Below are positions 38,342-46,477 of a stretch of DNA of 50,562 nt, piece after piece. The position numbers and the translations under genes were made by a program. This DNA comes from CAZWVA01 sp964636885. Its GTDB lineage: Bacteria > Desulfobacterota_D > UBA1144 > Nemesobacterales > CSP1-2. Positions within the stretch are counted from its first letter, which is position 1; each line of letters starts with the position of its first letter. Below the pieces are notes generated by a model. The model was not told the origin of the DNA, did not search any database, and worked only from the letters and a program-made list of their open reading frames with translations. The stretch covers positions 1 through 50,562 of the forward strand of contig CAZWVA010000013.1 of the NCBI GenBank assembly GCA_964636885.1, given 5' to 3'.

Positions 38342-38734
38342 TTACCTCTTTGAGAACTGCTGCCCTCTTCTTGCCTTTCTCCTTCCGTATTTCTTACTTT
38401 CGACCATCCTGGGGTCTCTGGTAAGGAGACCAGCGCCCTTTAGGGTCTTTTTAAAAGAATCGCTTACACGGAGAAGCGCCCTCGCAAGCCCGTGCCTCAC
38501 GGCACCCGCCTGCCCTGTAAGACCGCCTCCGCTTACGTCTATAAAGACGTCGAATTTCTCCATCGTTTGAGTCAACCTAAGCGGCTCAAGGGCGTGTATT
38601 CTCCAGGCCTCTCGTGGGAAATAGGATTCTACGGGTCTATCGTTTATCGATATCTTGCCATCACCCCCTCGTAGCCACACCTTGGCCACAGACGTCTTTC
38701 TTCTCCCTGTTCCGTAGTACACAACCTCGGCCAT
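38342..38734 (-). CDS. rpsI: 30S ribosomal protein S9
   Basis: 130 residues, standard length. The N-terminus YYGTGRRKTSVAKVWLRGG and the C-terminal VESKKYGRRKARRGQQFSKR tail that reaches the P-site tRNA are diagnostic. GGGLTGQAGAVRHGLARALL lies between them. It starts directly after the rplM stop, the usual rplM-rpsI pair, and is followed closely by ino1. Confidence 0.98.
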   Translation of the reverse strand: MAEVVYYGTGRRKTSVAKVWLRGGDGKISINDRPVESYFPREAWRIHALEPLRLTQTMEKFDVFIDVSGGGLTGQAGAVRHGLARALLRVSDSFKKTLKGAGLLTRDPRMVESKKYGRRKARRGQQFSKR

Positions 38735-39163
38735 TTATACCTCCAACGCTTCGGGCCTTTGAGACTCGTGGGGATGCTCGGCACCCGAATATATCTTTAC
38801 CCTGTTTATCAACCTTTTCTGCCACCTGTTTTTAGGAAGCATTCCCCACACGGCCTTCCTCAATATCTCCTCCGGGTTTTCTTTAAAGAGCTTTTCAGCC
38901 GTAATCGATTTAAGCCCGCCCGGATAAGGCGTGTGCCAATAATAGGTTTTTTGAGTCCATTTCTTTCCGGTGAAATTGACCTTGTCGGCATTAATCACAA
39001 CGACAAAATCCCCTATATCCGCATGAGGCGTAAATTCAGGTTTATCCTTACCCCTGAGGATCCTGGCTATCCTCGTTGCAACCCTCCCAACGGTTTTTCC
39101 GTTTGCATCGATGAGATACCACTTCTTCTCTATATCCTCGCTTCTTGCCATATATGTCTTCAT
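38735..39163 (-). CDS. rplM: 50S ribosomal protein L13
   Basis: 142 residues from the ATG at 39163 (MKTYMARSEDIEKKWYLIDA), the usual L13 start; the frame extends 20 codons upstream but runs into the promoter. Family blocks are GKTVGRVATRIARILRGKD, GDFVVVINADKVNFTGKKW, YYWHTPYPGGLKS and the C-terminal VWGMLPKNRWQKRLINRVKIYSG. L13 is an early assembly protein of the large subunit. A promoter at 39196-39223 gives a leader of about 26 nt. Confidence 0.98.
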   Translation of the reverse strand: MKTYMARSEDIEKKWYLIDANGKTVGRVATRIARILRGKDKPEFTPHADIGDFVVVINADKVNFTGKKWTQKTYYWHTPYPGGLKSITAEKLFKENPEEILRKAVWGMLPKNRWQKRLINRVKIYSGAEHPHESQRPEALEV

Positions 39164-39195
39164 TTTACCGTCCACGGATTTTGGGTTGAAAGAAC

Positions 39196-39223
39196 AATTT
39201 ACCAAATCCCCTTTGATTGTCAA
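39196..39223 (-). promoter_or_regulatory. Sigma-70 promoter for rplM-rpsI(-ino1)
   Basis: Minus strand TTGACA (39218-39223), 16 nt, TAAATT (39196-39201). A 22-nt perfect palindrome abuts the -35 box on its upstream side. Confidence 0.65.
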
Positions 39224-39244
39224 GGATCTAGGCCCATAGATCCT
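39223..39244. repeat. Palindrome at the end of the Gly/Phe-rich gene
   Basis: AGGATCTA (39223-39230), 6-nt loop, TAGATCCT (39237-39244): a perfect 8-bp stem covering the upstream gene's stop codon and abutting the rplM -35 box. No T-run follows. Either a terminator-like end for the upstream gene or an operator for the ribosomal promoter. Confidence 0.5.
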
Positions 39245-40652
39245 AGTCGATTATTGGATCATTAAAGGCAAATACAAAACCGTTAAAGAAAAACGAAGAC
39301 CCGAATCCAAAGGGAAACGAACAAAAGAAGGGGCTGAAGAAAGGTGGGAAGAACAGGGGTTGGAATACCAAGTCGTTAAACAACACGGGCGGTGGGATCA
39401 AGGGGTTAAAAGGAAAGAATGGAGAGGGGACCAAAGGGCGAAAAACGAAGGGCGAAAGAACCAGGGACTTAAACACAAATGGATTAAATCCGAAGAAGAA
39501 GGTAGAGGACGGGAAGGAGAAGAACGGATTGATAAAGAAGAAAAGGCCAACCGGATGGTGATGGTGGAAATGAGGATGATCAACCACTTTAAGATCGCCT
39601 GAATGATGAAATACCCTATGACGAAGAGTCGTATCAGCCCCCAAACCGCCACTCGCTACCAATCCACTATCGATGTCCGAGGAGCCGCCGATTCGTTTTG
39701 TCTTAGGTCTTATGGGATCCGAAGCCGAAAAAGGGCTCTTCAAGCTCCGAGAAGTAGTTGTAAGGATCTTGTTTGAATTTAACTCTCCCCTCTTTGAATC
39801 TACCCTTTTACCGTTAACAAACGTGATCGTCTCCCTGCCCTTACGGAATGAGGTAAGGTTATTTGAAAAATGGAGGACGCCGCTTTTTTTATCAATCCAA
39901 TGGACTATCTCCCCTCTAGTATCAGGAGGGGTAGAAAAGCCGGTCTGAGCCGTATCCGATTCCCTTTCTTCAATACCCCAACCTCTATTAACCCCGGTAA
40001 CCGTGGAAGCACCGCCTAGAACTACACCCGATCTAAAAACCGTTTTGTTACTTATAGCAAAGGAGCCGGTTCTTTTTCCTATGGAAGTCGAACCGGTGCT
40101 ACCTATAAGGGTCGTGTTCCTTTTCTCTCTCACACCAATCCGGTCCTCTAATGTGCTGGAATCGAAGCCGGTTGTATTAAACGAACCGGAACTAAAACCC
40201 CTAAACCCACTTCTGGTCGATTTAGATAAACCTCCTCTAGGATAAATAGGGTCCTGCGATTGAGAGGAGAAAGCGGTATTGGTTGGGGTATTTAAAGTGG
40301 ATGGACTCAGGTTCGAGATCCCGCCAAACGAGGCCCTACTCGTACTAGAAAAGCCATGGCTAAAGCCTCTCTTAACAAACCCCGACTCGTTAGTGAACCG
40401 AGCATCCTTACTACCGCTTCCTAATCCCATACCCATTGGGGCTGAATCTACACCCCCTCTAACAAAACCCCTTTTAGATCCGGGAAACGCGCTTCCCCTG
40501 CTAAAGTCACCATTCCTAAAACCAGACACTCCGCTCTTAAATCCGCCTCTTAACCCATTGAATCCACCCGCCCTAAAGGCCTGGGCCTGAACCAGGGACG
40601 GCAAGAAAACCATTAAAAGAGAAACCGCCAAGCCTAAAGCCGATTTTCCCAT
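39243..40652 (-). CDS. Secreted low-complexity protein rich in Gly, Ser, Arg and Phe
   Basis: 469 residues from the ATG at 40652, which has AAGGAGGGG upstream; the frame extends 26 codons farther. A signal peptide (MGKSALGLAVSLLMVFL, cleaving after VQAQA) leads to a disordered Gly/Phe/Arg/Ser-rich region with recurring GF, RGF and SGF units (about residues 25-250). A short folded-looking stretch, EIVHWIDKKSGVLHFSNNL, resembles DUF4124. A basic segment follows, then a His cluster (HPHFHHHH), then about 110 residues rich in Phe and Pro. I know of no function. An envelope or extracellular low-complexity protein is the likely class; Phe-Pro tails after His clusters occur in some proteobacterial surface proteins. 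Confidence 0.75.
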   Translation of the reverse strand: MGKSALGLAVSLLMVFLPSLVQAQAFRAGGFNGLRGGFKSGVSGFRNGDFSRGSAFPGSKRGFVRGGVDSAPMGMGLGSGSKDARFTNESGFVKRGFSHGFSSTSRASFGGISNLSPSTLNTPTNTAFSSQSQDPIYPRGGLSKSTRSGFRGFSSGSFNTTGFDSSTLEDRIGVREKRNTTLIGSTGSTSIGKRTGSFAISNKTVFRSGVVLGGASTVTGVNRGWGIEERESDTAQTGFSTPPDTRGEIVHWIDKKSGVLHFSNNLTSFRKGRETITFVNGKRVDSKRGELNSNKILTTTSRSLKSPFSASDPIRPKTKRIGGSSDIDSGLVASGGLGADTTLRHRVFHHSGDLKVVDHPHFHHHHPVGLFFFINPFFSFPSSTFFFGFNPFVFKSLVLSPFVFRPLVPSPFFPFNPLIPPPVLFNDLVFQPLFFPPFFSPFFCSFPFGFGSSFFFNGFVFAFNDPIID

Positions 40653-40780
40653 CCGCTTTCCCCTCCTTAATTCGTATTCGACTGCCCCTCTTTTTATTAT
40701 AACAAATCCGATGAATGGAAAACAACACAATTTCTCACGGAGCTAAGGTTCCTACTAATTGAAAGAGACAACGCTAGAAT

Positions 40781-43700
40781 CTAATTCCCTCTCAGTTCCA
40801 CCGAGACCACCTTGGAGACGCCGGGCTTATCTGAGGTTATGCCGATTAGGGCGTTTACGGCCTGCATGGTCTTTTTATTATGTGTCATGATTATGATCTG
40901 GGAGTTCCTGGCTATGTCTTTAAGGAGTTCTACCAACTGAGAGGTACTCGCATCATCCAGCGGGGCGTCTATCTCATCGAGGAGCAGGAAGGGAACTGGC
41001 TTTACGAAACAAGCCGAGATGACAAGGGCAATAGCGGATAGTGCTTTTTCGCCGCCTGAAAGAAGATTTACGGATTGGAACCTCTTTCCTCTCGGCCTTG
41101 CCATTATTTCGACCCCGGTCTGAAGGATATCGTCCGGATTTGTAAGGACGAGCTTCGCCTCACCACCCTTAAAGAGCCTACCAAAGACCTCTTGAAACTT
41201 CCCGTTTACGACATCAAAAGACTCCTTAAACCTCTTCTCGTACTCTCTGTCGATCCTGTTAATGGCCTTTCTAAGGGAGGAAAGGGCGTTTACCAAATCC
41301 TCCATCTGCTCCGTAAGAAACCTGTGTCTCTCCTCCAGGTTTCTATATTCCTCCGGGGCAAGGAGGTTCACGGGACCGAATTTCTCTATCCTTTCCCTTA
41401 GCTCTCGAAGCCTGCCCTCCTCATCCTCTTCTCCGTCAGTGCTCTCAGGGGATTCGGGGAAAATCCTTTCTATATCCAAGCCGCTTCTCTTAATGGCGTC
41501 TTCGGTGTGTTCGATCTCGATCTTAAGACCGTTTAGCCGAAACCCCAAGGCGTTCGATCTCTCCTCAAAGGAACCCAGATCCCGTCTCAGCCCTTCCAAC
41601 TCGTCCTGAAAGGCTTTAATCCGGAAGAGGCTCTCGTTTCTCCGATTTCTAATCGCAGAGACCTCCTCCTCCTTTTTCCTAAGCGCATCTAGAAGGGTTC
41701 TAACCTCGTCTATTGTGGTCTCATCGGTTCTTATAAGATTGAGCTTCTCCTCCTTCTTACTCTCGATCTCCTTGGTTTCAAGCTCGATTCTCTCTCTTAT
41801 CCCCTTTTGCCTGTTCCTGAGTTCTTCAAGGTCCTCTTTAATACCCTTCTCTTTCTCTATAAGAGCGGCGTTCTGAATCCTAAGACCCGTGATCCCCGCC
41901 TCAAGCCTGCCCTCTTCGGCCTCCGATTTCTGGACCCTTTCCTCTATCTCCCTGAACTTCTCCTCGAGAACCGTTTTCTCATCCTCAAGACGCCTTATCG
42001 TAGCCCGAACCTCTAGGAGCTTGGCCTCCTTCTCCTCGATCTCTGAACCCACTTCCCTTAGATCGAAATCTATTATCTCGTATCTCCTCTCGGCTCTTAG
42101 AAGATTGTCTCTCAGATTAGATATGTCTTTCCTAACCTCGGCCTCTCTTATCCCGATCTCGACGAGCTCCTTTTCGAGGCTCTGAAGAGCGTTCTCTAGC
42201 CTTTCAATCTCGGCCTGATTCGATTCTATCTCCCTTGAGATTATAGATAGCGTCTCCTCAAGTCCCGAGACCTCGATAGATAGATCTTCAATTTCCCTTT
42301 TTCTTTCAAACACCCCTTCCCTATCGAATCCGCCGGAGATCGCCCCCGTGGAATGAAGCAGGTCTCCATTCAGGGTGACGAATGAGGTTCCCTCTTCCAT
42401 CTCATCCCGAAGGCTAAGGGCCTCCCTAAGGGAGGAGACAACGAATACCCCTTTTATCATATTCTCGATAACGTCTCTATCTATTCCCTCGATCCTGATT
42501 ATCTGAGAGAGTGGTAGGATGCCCTTAACGTTTTTCTTAAAATCCCCGTTCCTTTTTGTCCCGTTTATAGGAATAAACGTACCTCTTCCAATGGATAACT
42601 CCCTTAGGGACTCTATAGCCCTTAGAGCCTCCTCGCTCTCTTTAACGAGGACCCATTTTAGTTTATCTCCAAAGGCCGCCTCTATCGCCTGTTCGTATCC
42701 CTTTGGAACAGAGATAAAATCCGCAATTACCCCCAGGATCCCGTTTCCCCTCCTCTCGAGAAGGAACCTCCTTATCTCCTCAGGCAACCACTCGTAGTTC
42801 GACTGGATCTGTTTAAGGACGTTCAGCCTCGAATAGGCCTCTTTAAGACGTTCGCCAAGGGTTTTACTCTCCTCTCTTCTGGATTCTTGACTCGAATTAA
42901 GACTAAAGAGGGATGCCGCGATATCAGCCTTCTTTTCCTCTATCTGACTCCTCCTCTCCCTAATGCCCTCCATTATAACCTCTAGTTCGGAGATACGCGA
43001 TGAGGTTTTTTCCCTTTCATTCCCTACCTCTAGGATCTCCTTTTCTATTCTTTCTCTTCTCGATCTGAGCTCGGCGAGTTCCTTTTCGTATCCAAAAGCC
43101 ATACCCTTTAGGGAACTGTACCTGTCGAGGACTTTAAAAAGCGTTGTCCTTATGGCATCGAGTTCTGCCCGGCTTTTTGTCAATTCAGCCTTGATGCTAG
43201 AAAGGAGATTCTCCGTTTCCCTAAGCCGGGTTTTATTGGAGGATAGTTCAACCGTAATCTCCTCCAGACTCCTCCTCTTGTTACCAATCTGAACCCTTAT
43301 TATCTCTTCCTCCCCCTTTAGTAGCTCTATATCCTTCTCTAATCTATCTATAAATTCATTGATGCTAGAGGCCTCGTTTCTTACGAGCTCCAGAAGGGAT
43401 TCCTTTGCCTGCAGATCCGACTTAATTCCGTAGGTCTCTTTCTCGGCATCCTCGAGATGCCGTTCAATCAGGGCTACCTCAGACTGTATGTCCTTAAGGA
43501 CGCTCTCCCTTTCTTCGATCCTTTTCCTCAGTTGAAGGATGCTGTTCTCTATTTCAGATCTCTCATCCGAAAGCCCATCTCTTTCCCTCTCCAACCTGCG
43601 GAGCTTTGATTTAAGCACCTTTAATTCAAGGCGCTTCATTTCCTCTGAAAGGCGCTTAAACTCCTCGGCATCCTTAGCCTGGCGGTTTAGGGCTTGCATC

Positions 43701-44293
43701 TGGCGGTTCACTTCCCCTATTACGTCCCTTATGCGCCTTAGGTTTTCCTTTGTGGACTCAATCCTGCTCTCCGTTTCGCGGCGCCTGGACTTGTATTTTA
43801 CAAGGCCAGCAACCTCTTCTATGATCCCTCTTCTTTCCTCTGGTCTTGTGGTAATTAGAGACTCCACCTTCCCCTGGGGAATGGTGGAATAGGCCCTGGC
43901 TCCTACCCCTGTATCCATAAACATCTCGGCTATATCCTTTAGCCTGCAGGGAGTGCCGTTTATGTAGTACTCGCTTTCTCCAGAGCGAAACAGCCTGCGT
44001 TTGATTATAACCTCATCGAAACCGTCCCTTGGAGCCCCTGTAAGTGTTAGAGAAACCTCAGCCATCCCAAGCGGCTTTAGTGATTCACCGCCATTGGCTA
44101 TAACCTCCTCCATCCCCTCGGCCCTCAGCCGTCTGGGATTCTGTTCTCCTAAAACCCAGCGGATCGCGTCCAGTATGTTGGATTTCCCGCATCCGTTTGG
44201 ACCCACTATGGCGTTCATTTCACTGTGGAAATGGATAGAGGTTTTCTCATAGAAGGACTTAAAACCAACGAGTTCTATGGACTTAATTCTCAT
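40781..44293 (-). CDS. smc: Chromosome segregation protein SMC
   Basis: 1170 residues, the normal size. The N-terminal Walker A GPNGCGKSN is at 31-39, followed by IRWVLGEQNPRRLRAE. Long coiled-coil arms flank the hinge (about 515-650; NGILGVIADFISVPKGYEQAIEAAFGD, then GDLLHSTGAISGG). The C-terminal head has signature LLSGGEKALSAIALV and Walker B FLLLDEIDAPLDDAS. It compacts and resolves sister chromosomes with ScpAB, which are not in the window. It lies upstream of the Gly/Phe-rich gene and downstream of the PATAN-J-TPR gene, all on the minus strand. Confidence 0.97.
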   Translation of the reverse strand: MRIKSIELVGFKSFYEKTSIHFHSEMNAIVGPNGCGKSNILDAIRWVLGEQNPRRLRAEGMEEVIANGGESLKPLGMAEVSLTLTGAPRDGFDEVIIKRRLFRSGESEYYINGTPCRLKDIAEMFMDTGVGARAYSTIPQGKVESLITTRPEERRGIIEEVAGLVKYKSRRRETESRIESTKENLRRIRDVIGEVNRQMQALNRQAKDAEEFKRLSEEMKRLELKVLKSKLRRLERERDGLSDERSEIENSILQLRKRIEERESVLKDIQSEVALIERHLEDAEKETYGIKSDLQAKESLLELVRNEASSINEFIDRLEKDIELLKGEEEIIRVQIGNKRRSLEEITVELSSNKTRLRETENLLSSIKAELTKSRAELDAIRTTLFKVLDRYSSLKGMAFGYEKELAELRSRRERIEKEILEVGNEREKTSSRISELEVIMEGIRERRSQIEEKKADIAASLFSLNSSQESRREESKTLGERLKEAYSRLNVLKQIQSNYEWLPEEIRRFLLERRGNGILGVIADFISVPKGYEQAIEAAFGDKLKWVLVKESEEALRAIESLRELSIGRGTFIPINGTKRNGDFKKNVKGILPLSQIIRIEGIDRDVIENMIKGVFVVSSLREALSLRDEMEEGTSFVTLNGDLLHSTGAISGGFDREGVFERKREIEDLSIEVSGLEETLSIISREIESNQAEIERLENALQSLEKELVEIGIREAEVRKDISNLRDNLLRAERRYEIIDFDLREVGSEIEEKEAKLLEVRATIRRLEDEKTVLEEKFREIEERVQKSEAEEGRLEAGITGLRIQNAALIEKEKGIKEDLEELRNRQKGIRERIELETKEIESKKEEKLNLIRTDETTIDEVRTLLDALRKKEEEVSAIRNRRNESLFRIKAFQDELEGLRRDLGSFEERSNALGFRLNGLKIEIEHTEDAIKRSGLDIERIFPESPESTDGEEDEEGRLRELRERIEKFGPVNLLAPEEYRNLEERHRFLTEQMEDLVNALSSLRKAINRIDREYEKRFKESFDVVNGKFQEVFGRLFKGGEAKLVLTNPDDILQTGVEIMARPRGKRFQSVNLLSGGEKALSAIALVISACFVKPVPFLLLDEIDAPLDDASTSQLVELLKDIARNSQIIIMTHNKKTMQAVNALIGITSDKPGVSKVVSVELRGN

Positions 44294-44393
44294 CTCTATA
44301 ACGGGCGAAGGTTATCATAACTAAAATAAACTGTAAAGAATCAATACAACTGGATGTGTCATACCGAAGAGAGAAACACCAGGTATAGTGGCT

Positions 44394-46451
44394 TCACTTT
44401 TTAAATAAACTCGACCAGAACCTCTTCTCCCTCTTCTTATCCTTAATACTGACCTCGGATTTACGTTGCTGAATGAGCCTGAGTTCCCTTTTGGCCTCTA
44501 TGAATTCTGGCTTACACTCCACGGCCTTTAGGAAGTTCGCCTCGGCCTTACCCATATCGTCGATGTGTTTATAAATACACCCCAGATAATAATAGTTCTC
44601 GGCGATCCTTGGATTCATACCGATTGCCTTCTCAATCTCTCCCTTTACCTCACCCAAGACCCTATCCTTATAGGCCTCCCCTAAAAAAACGGCCCAGGCG
44701 AGGGCTCCAACATAGGTGGCCTCCTCCGGATTTAGGTTAACGGCCTCTTTAAATTTCCGCTCCGCCTCCTGGTATCTCTTCTGCTTGAGAAGGGCCTCTC
44801 CCTCCTTGTAGGCAAGCTCCGCGTCGTATAGGAGCTTAACCCTCGATTTGACCTTTTCCACCTCGTCTCTGGAATCGTATTCCCTGCGCCTTTTATCGTC
44901 AGAGAGGGTTTCATACGCCTCGGTGATCCTCGTAAATATCTCTTCGGCCTTTTCCCTTATATCCTTGCTAAAATCGGGATTCACATCGGGATGGAATTTC
45001 TTTACGAGGCCGAAATAAGAGGTCTTTATCTCCTCTTTACTCGCCCCCCTTTTAACCCCAAGGATCTCGTAGTGGTCTTTCCCCTCCAAGCTGGAATAGA
45101 GATCGAGGATCTCATGAATAAGGGCCTCCTTCTTCCTCCTTTTTTCCTCTTCTGCCCCCAGTTCGATCTTCTCTCTCTCGTCTTCTCTCGTTGTCTTTTC
45201 CCGAACGGTTTCGAGTTCTATTCCCGCTTGCCTGTCACCACACTCCCCGGGCTTTTCCGTCTCGGCGATCTCCTCTTCGAGTACGATTATATTCTGAGGA
45301 GCAGCTTTAATATCCCTCTCTTCCACCAAGGTCTCCTTTTTCCTTGGCGTTTTCCAAGAGGCTAGACCCTTAGCCTCCGGGAATGGCAAACCGGATAGCT
45401 TCAAAAGACCGAGTAGATAAAGCAGATAAAGGAGCTTAAGCGTTTCCTCCCTTGGGAGCCTGCTTCCCCTTACTATATCGCCTACGCCCTCTTTATCCTT
45501 AAGAAGCTGAATAAACCTTAGCTCTCTAGGACCAAAACCGATGCTGTTTATCTCCCCCTTTAGATCCGATATCAATTCAACAGTGGGGTTCTCTTCCTTC
45601 TGAAAGAAGATCTCCTCGATACGTGCCGCATCCATATACCTCTTTATACCCTCGTATAAAAGATGAGGCAGGTTGATCTGATAGGCGACGATACTATCGG
45701 TGAAATCGTCTCCGGGTTTAAAACTATAGGTACCCTGCGTACAGTTGAGACCAGATATGATCTTTTCCTTCACCTGAAGCTCCAAAAAGCTGTTCAGTTC
45801 GTGAGGGGAAATCAACCCCATTCTGATTAGAACCTCCCCAAGCCTCTGTTTCTTTTCGGTCGCTATTTCTATCGCCTTTTCGTAATCCGCCTCTGTGATC
45901 CTTCCGCTTAGGATGAGCATCCTTCCAAAGGCCGTCTGGACACTTCCTCCCTCAGCAAAAACAGGGGTCCCATTTAACATGTAGATCTTAAGCTCGATTC
46001 CCGAGCTTATTTTTAAAACCCCGGTTCGCCTATTCCTATAGAGATTAGCCAAAAGGGCTGGGTAGGGAAGCGATTCGAGGCTTCCCTCTTCCTCGTCAAT
46101 GGATCCGTTCTCCGTAGACCCTGTTAAATACGACCCCAAAAAATCAAACAGGGTATCCATCTGATCGCCCTCTTCGAGTATAAATACCGGCTTCATTCCC
46201 TCTTTGATCGTTGTAACTCTTTTAAGGTCAACCACCTTAAGGTACCTAGAGCTATTTATCTTGTTTATAAGGACTGGGCTTAGTTCGTGAAGGGTGACTT
46301 CGAGTACAGTAAGATCGGGTTTTTCATAGAAGAGCCTGTCAATTCCCTCTTTATAGTCCAGAACCACATTTGTTATAAGACCCCTCGATTCTAGAAACTC
46401 CTTGAGTGCATAACAGTAATCTCTATTCGAACCAACTATAAGTGTCCTCAT
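44394..46451 (-). CDS. Multidomain protein: receiver-like, PATAN (DUF4388), J domain, TPR
   Basis: 685 residues. The N-terminus (about 1-115, MRTLIVGSNRDYCYALKEFLESRG) resembles a receiver fold but keeps no clear phospho-acceptor context. It is followed by a DUF4388/PATAN-type region (about 125-260; LPYPALLANLYRNRRTGVLK and RLGEVLIRMGLISPHELNSFL). A hydrophobic LLYLLYLLGLLKLSG segment leads to a charged linker. A J domain lies at about 456-520, with HPD at 487-489 (LVKKFHPDVNPDF) and AYETLSDDKRRREYD. TPR-like repeats (about 535-650) precede a basic tail. It would recruit DnaK to a TPR- or PATAN-bound client. Such fusions occur in Myxococcota and relatives. Confidence 0.88.
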   Translation of the reverse strand: MRTLIVGSNRDYCYALKEFLESRGLITNVVLDYKEGIDRLFYEKPDLTVLEVTLHELSPVLINKINSSRYLKVVDLKRVTTIKEGMKPVFILEEGDQMDTLFDFLGSYLTGSTENGSIDEEEGSLESLPYPALLANLYRNRRTGVLKISSGIELKIYMLNGTPVFAEGGSVQTAFGRMLILSGRITEADYEKAIEIATEKKQRLGEVLIRMGLISPHELNSFLELQVKEKIISGLNCTQGTYSFKPGDDFTDSIVAYQINLPHLLYEGIKRYMDAARIEEIFFQKEENPTVELISDLKGEINSIGFGPRELRFIQLLKDKEGVGDIVRGSRLPREETLKLLYLLYLLGLLKLSGLPFPEAKGLASWKTPRKKETLVEERDIKAAPQNIIVLEEEIAETEKPGECGDRQAGIELETVREKTTREDEREKIELGAEEEKRRKKEALIHEILDLYSSLEGKDHYEILGVKRGASKEEIKTSYFGLVKKFHPDVNPDFSKDIREKAEEIFTRITEAYETLSDDKRRREYDSRDEVEKVKSRVKLLYDAELAYKEGEALLKQKRYQEAERKFKEAVNLNPEEATYVGALAWAVFLGEAYKDRVLGEVKGEIEKAIGMNPRIAENYYYLGCIYKHIDDMGKAEANFLKAVECKPEFIEAKRELRLIQQRKSEVSIKDKKREKRFWSSLFKK

Positions 46452-46477
46452 CCCGACTAGGCTTTTCTCCCTGTGAA

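Noticed and set aside
39360..40590. Several plus-strand open frames opposite the Gly/Phe-rich gene.
   Set aside because: Antisense shadows of a low-complexity gene; none has a ribosome-binding site, and the minus frame has a signal peptide and strong Shine-Dalgarno.
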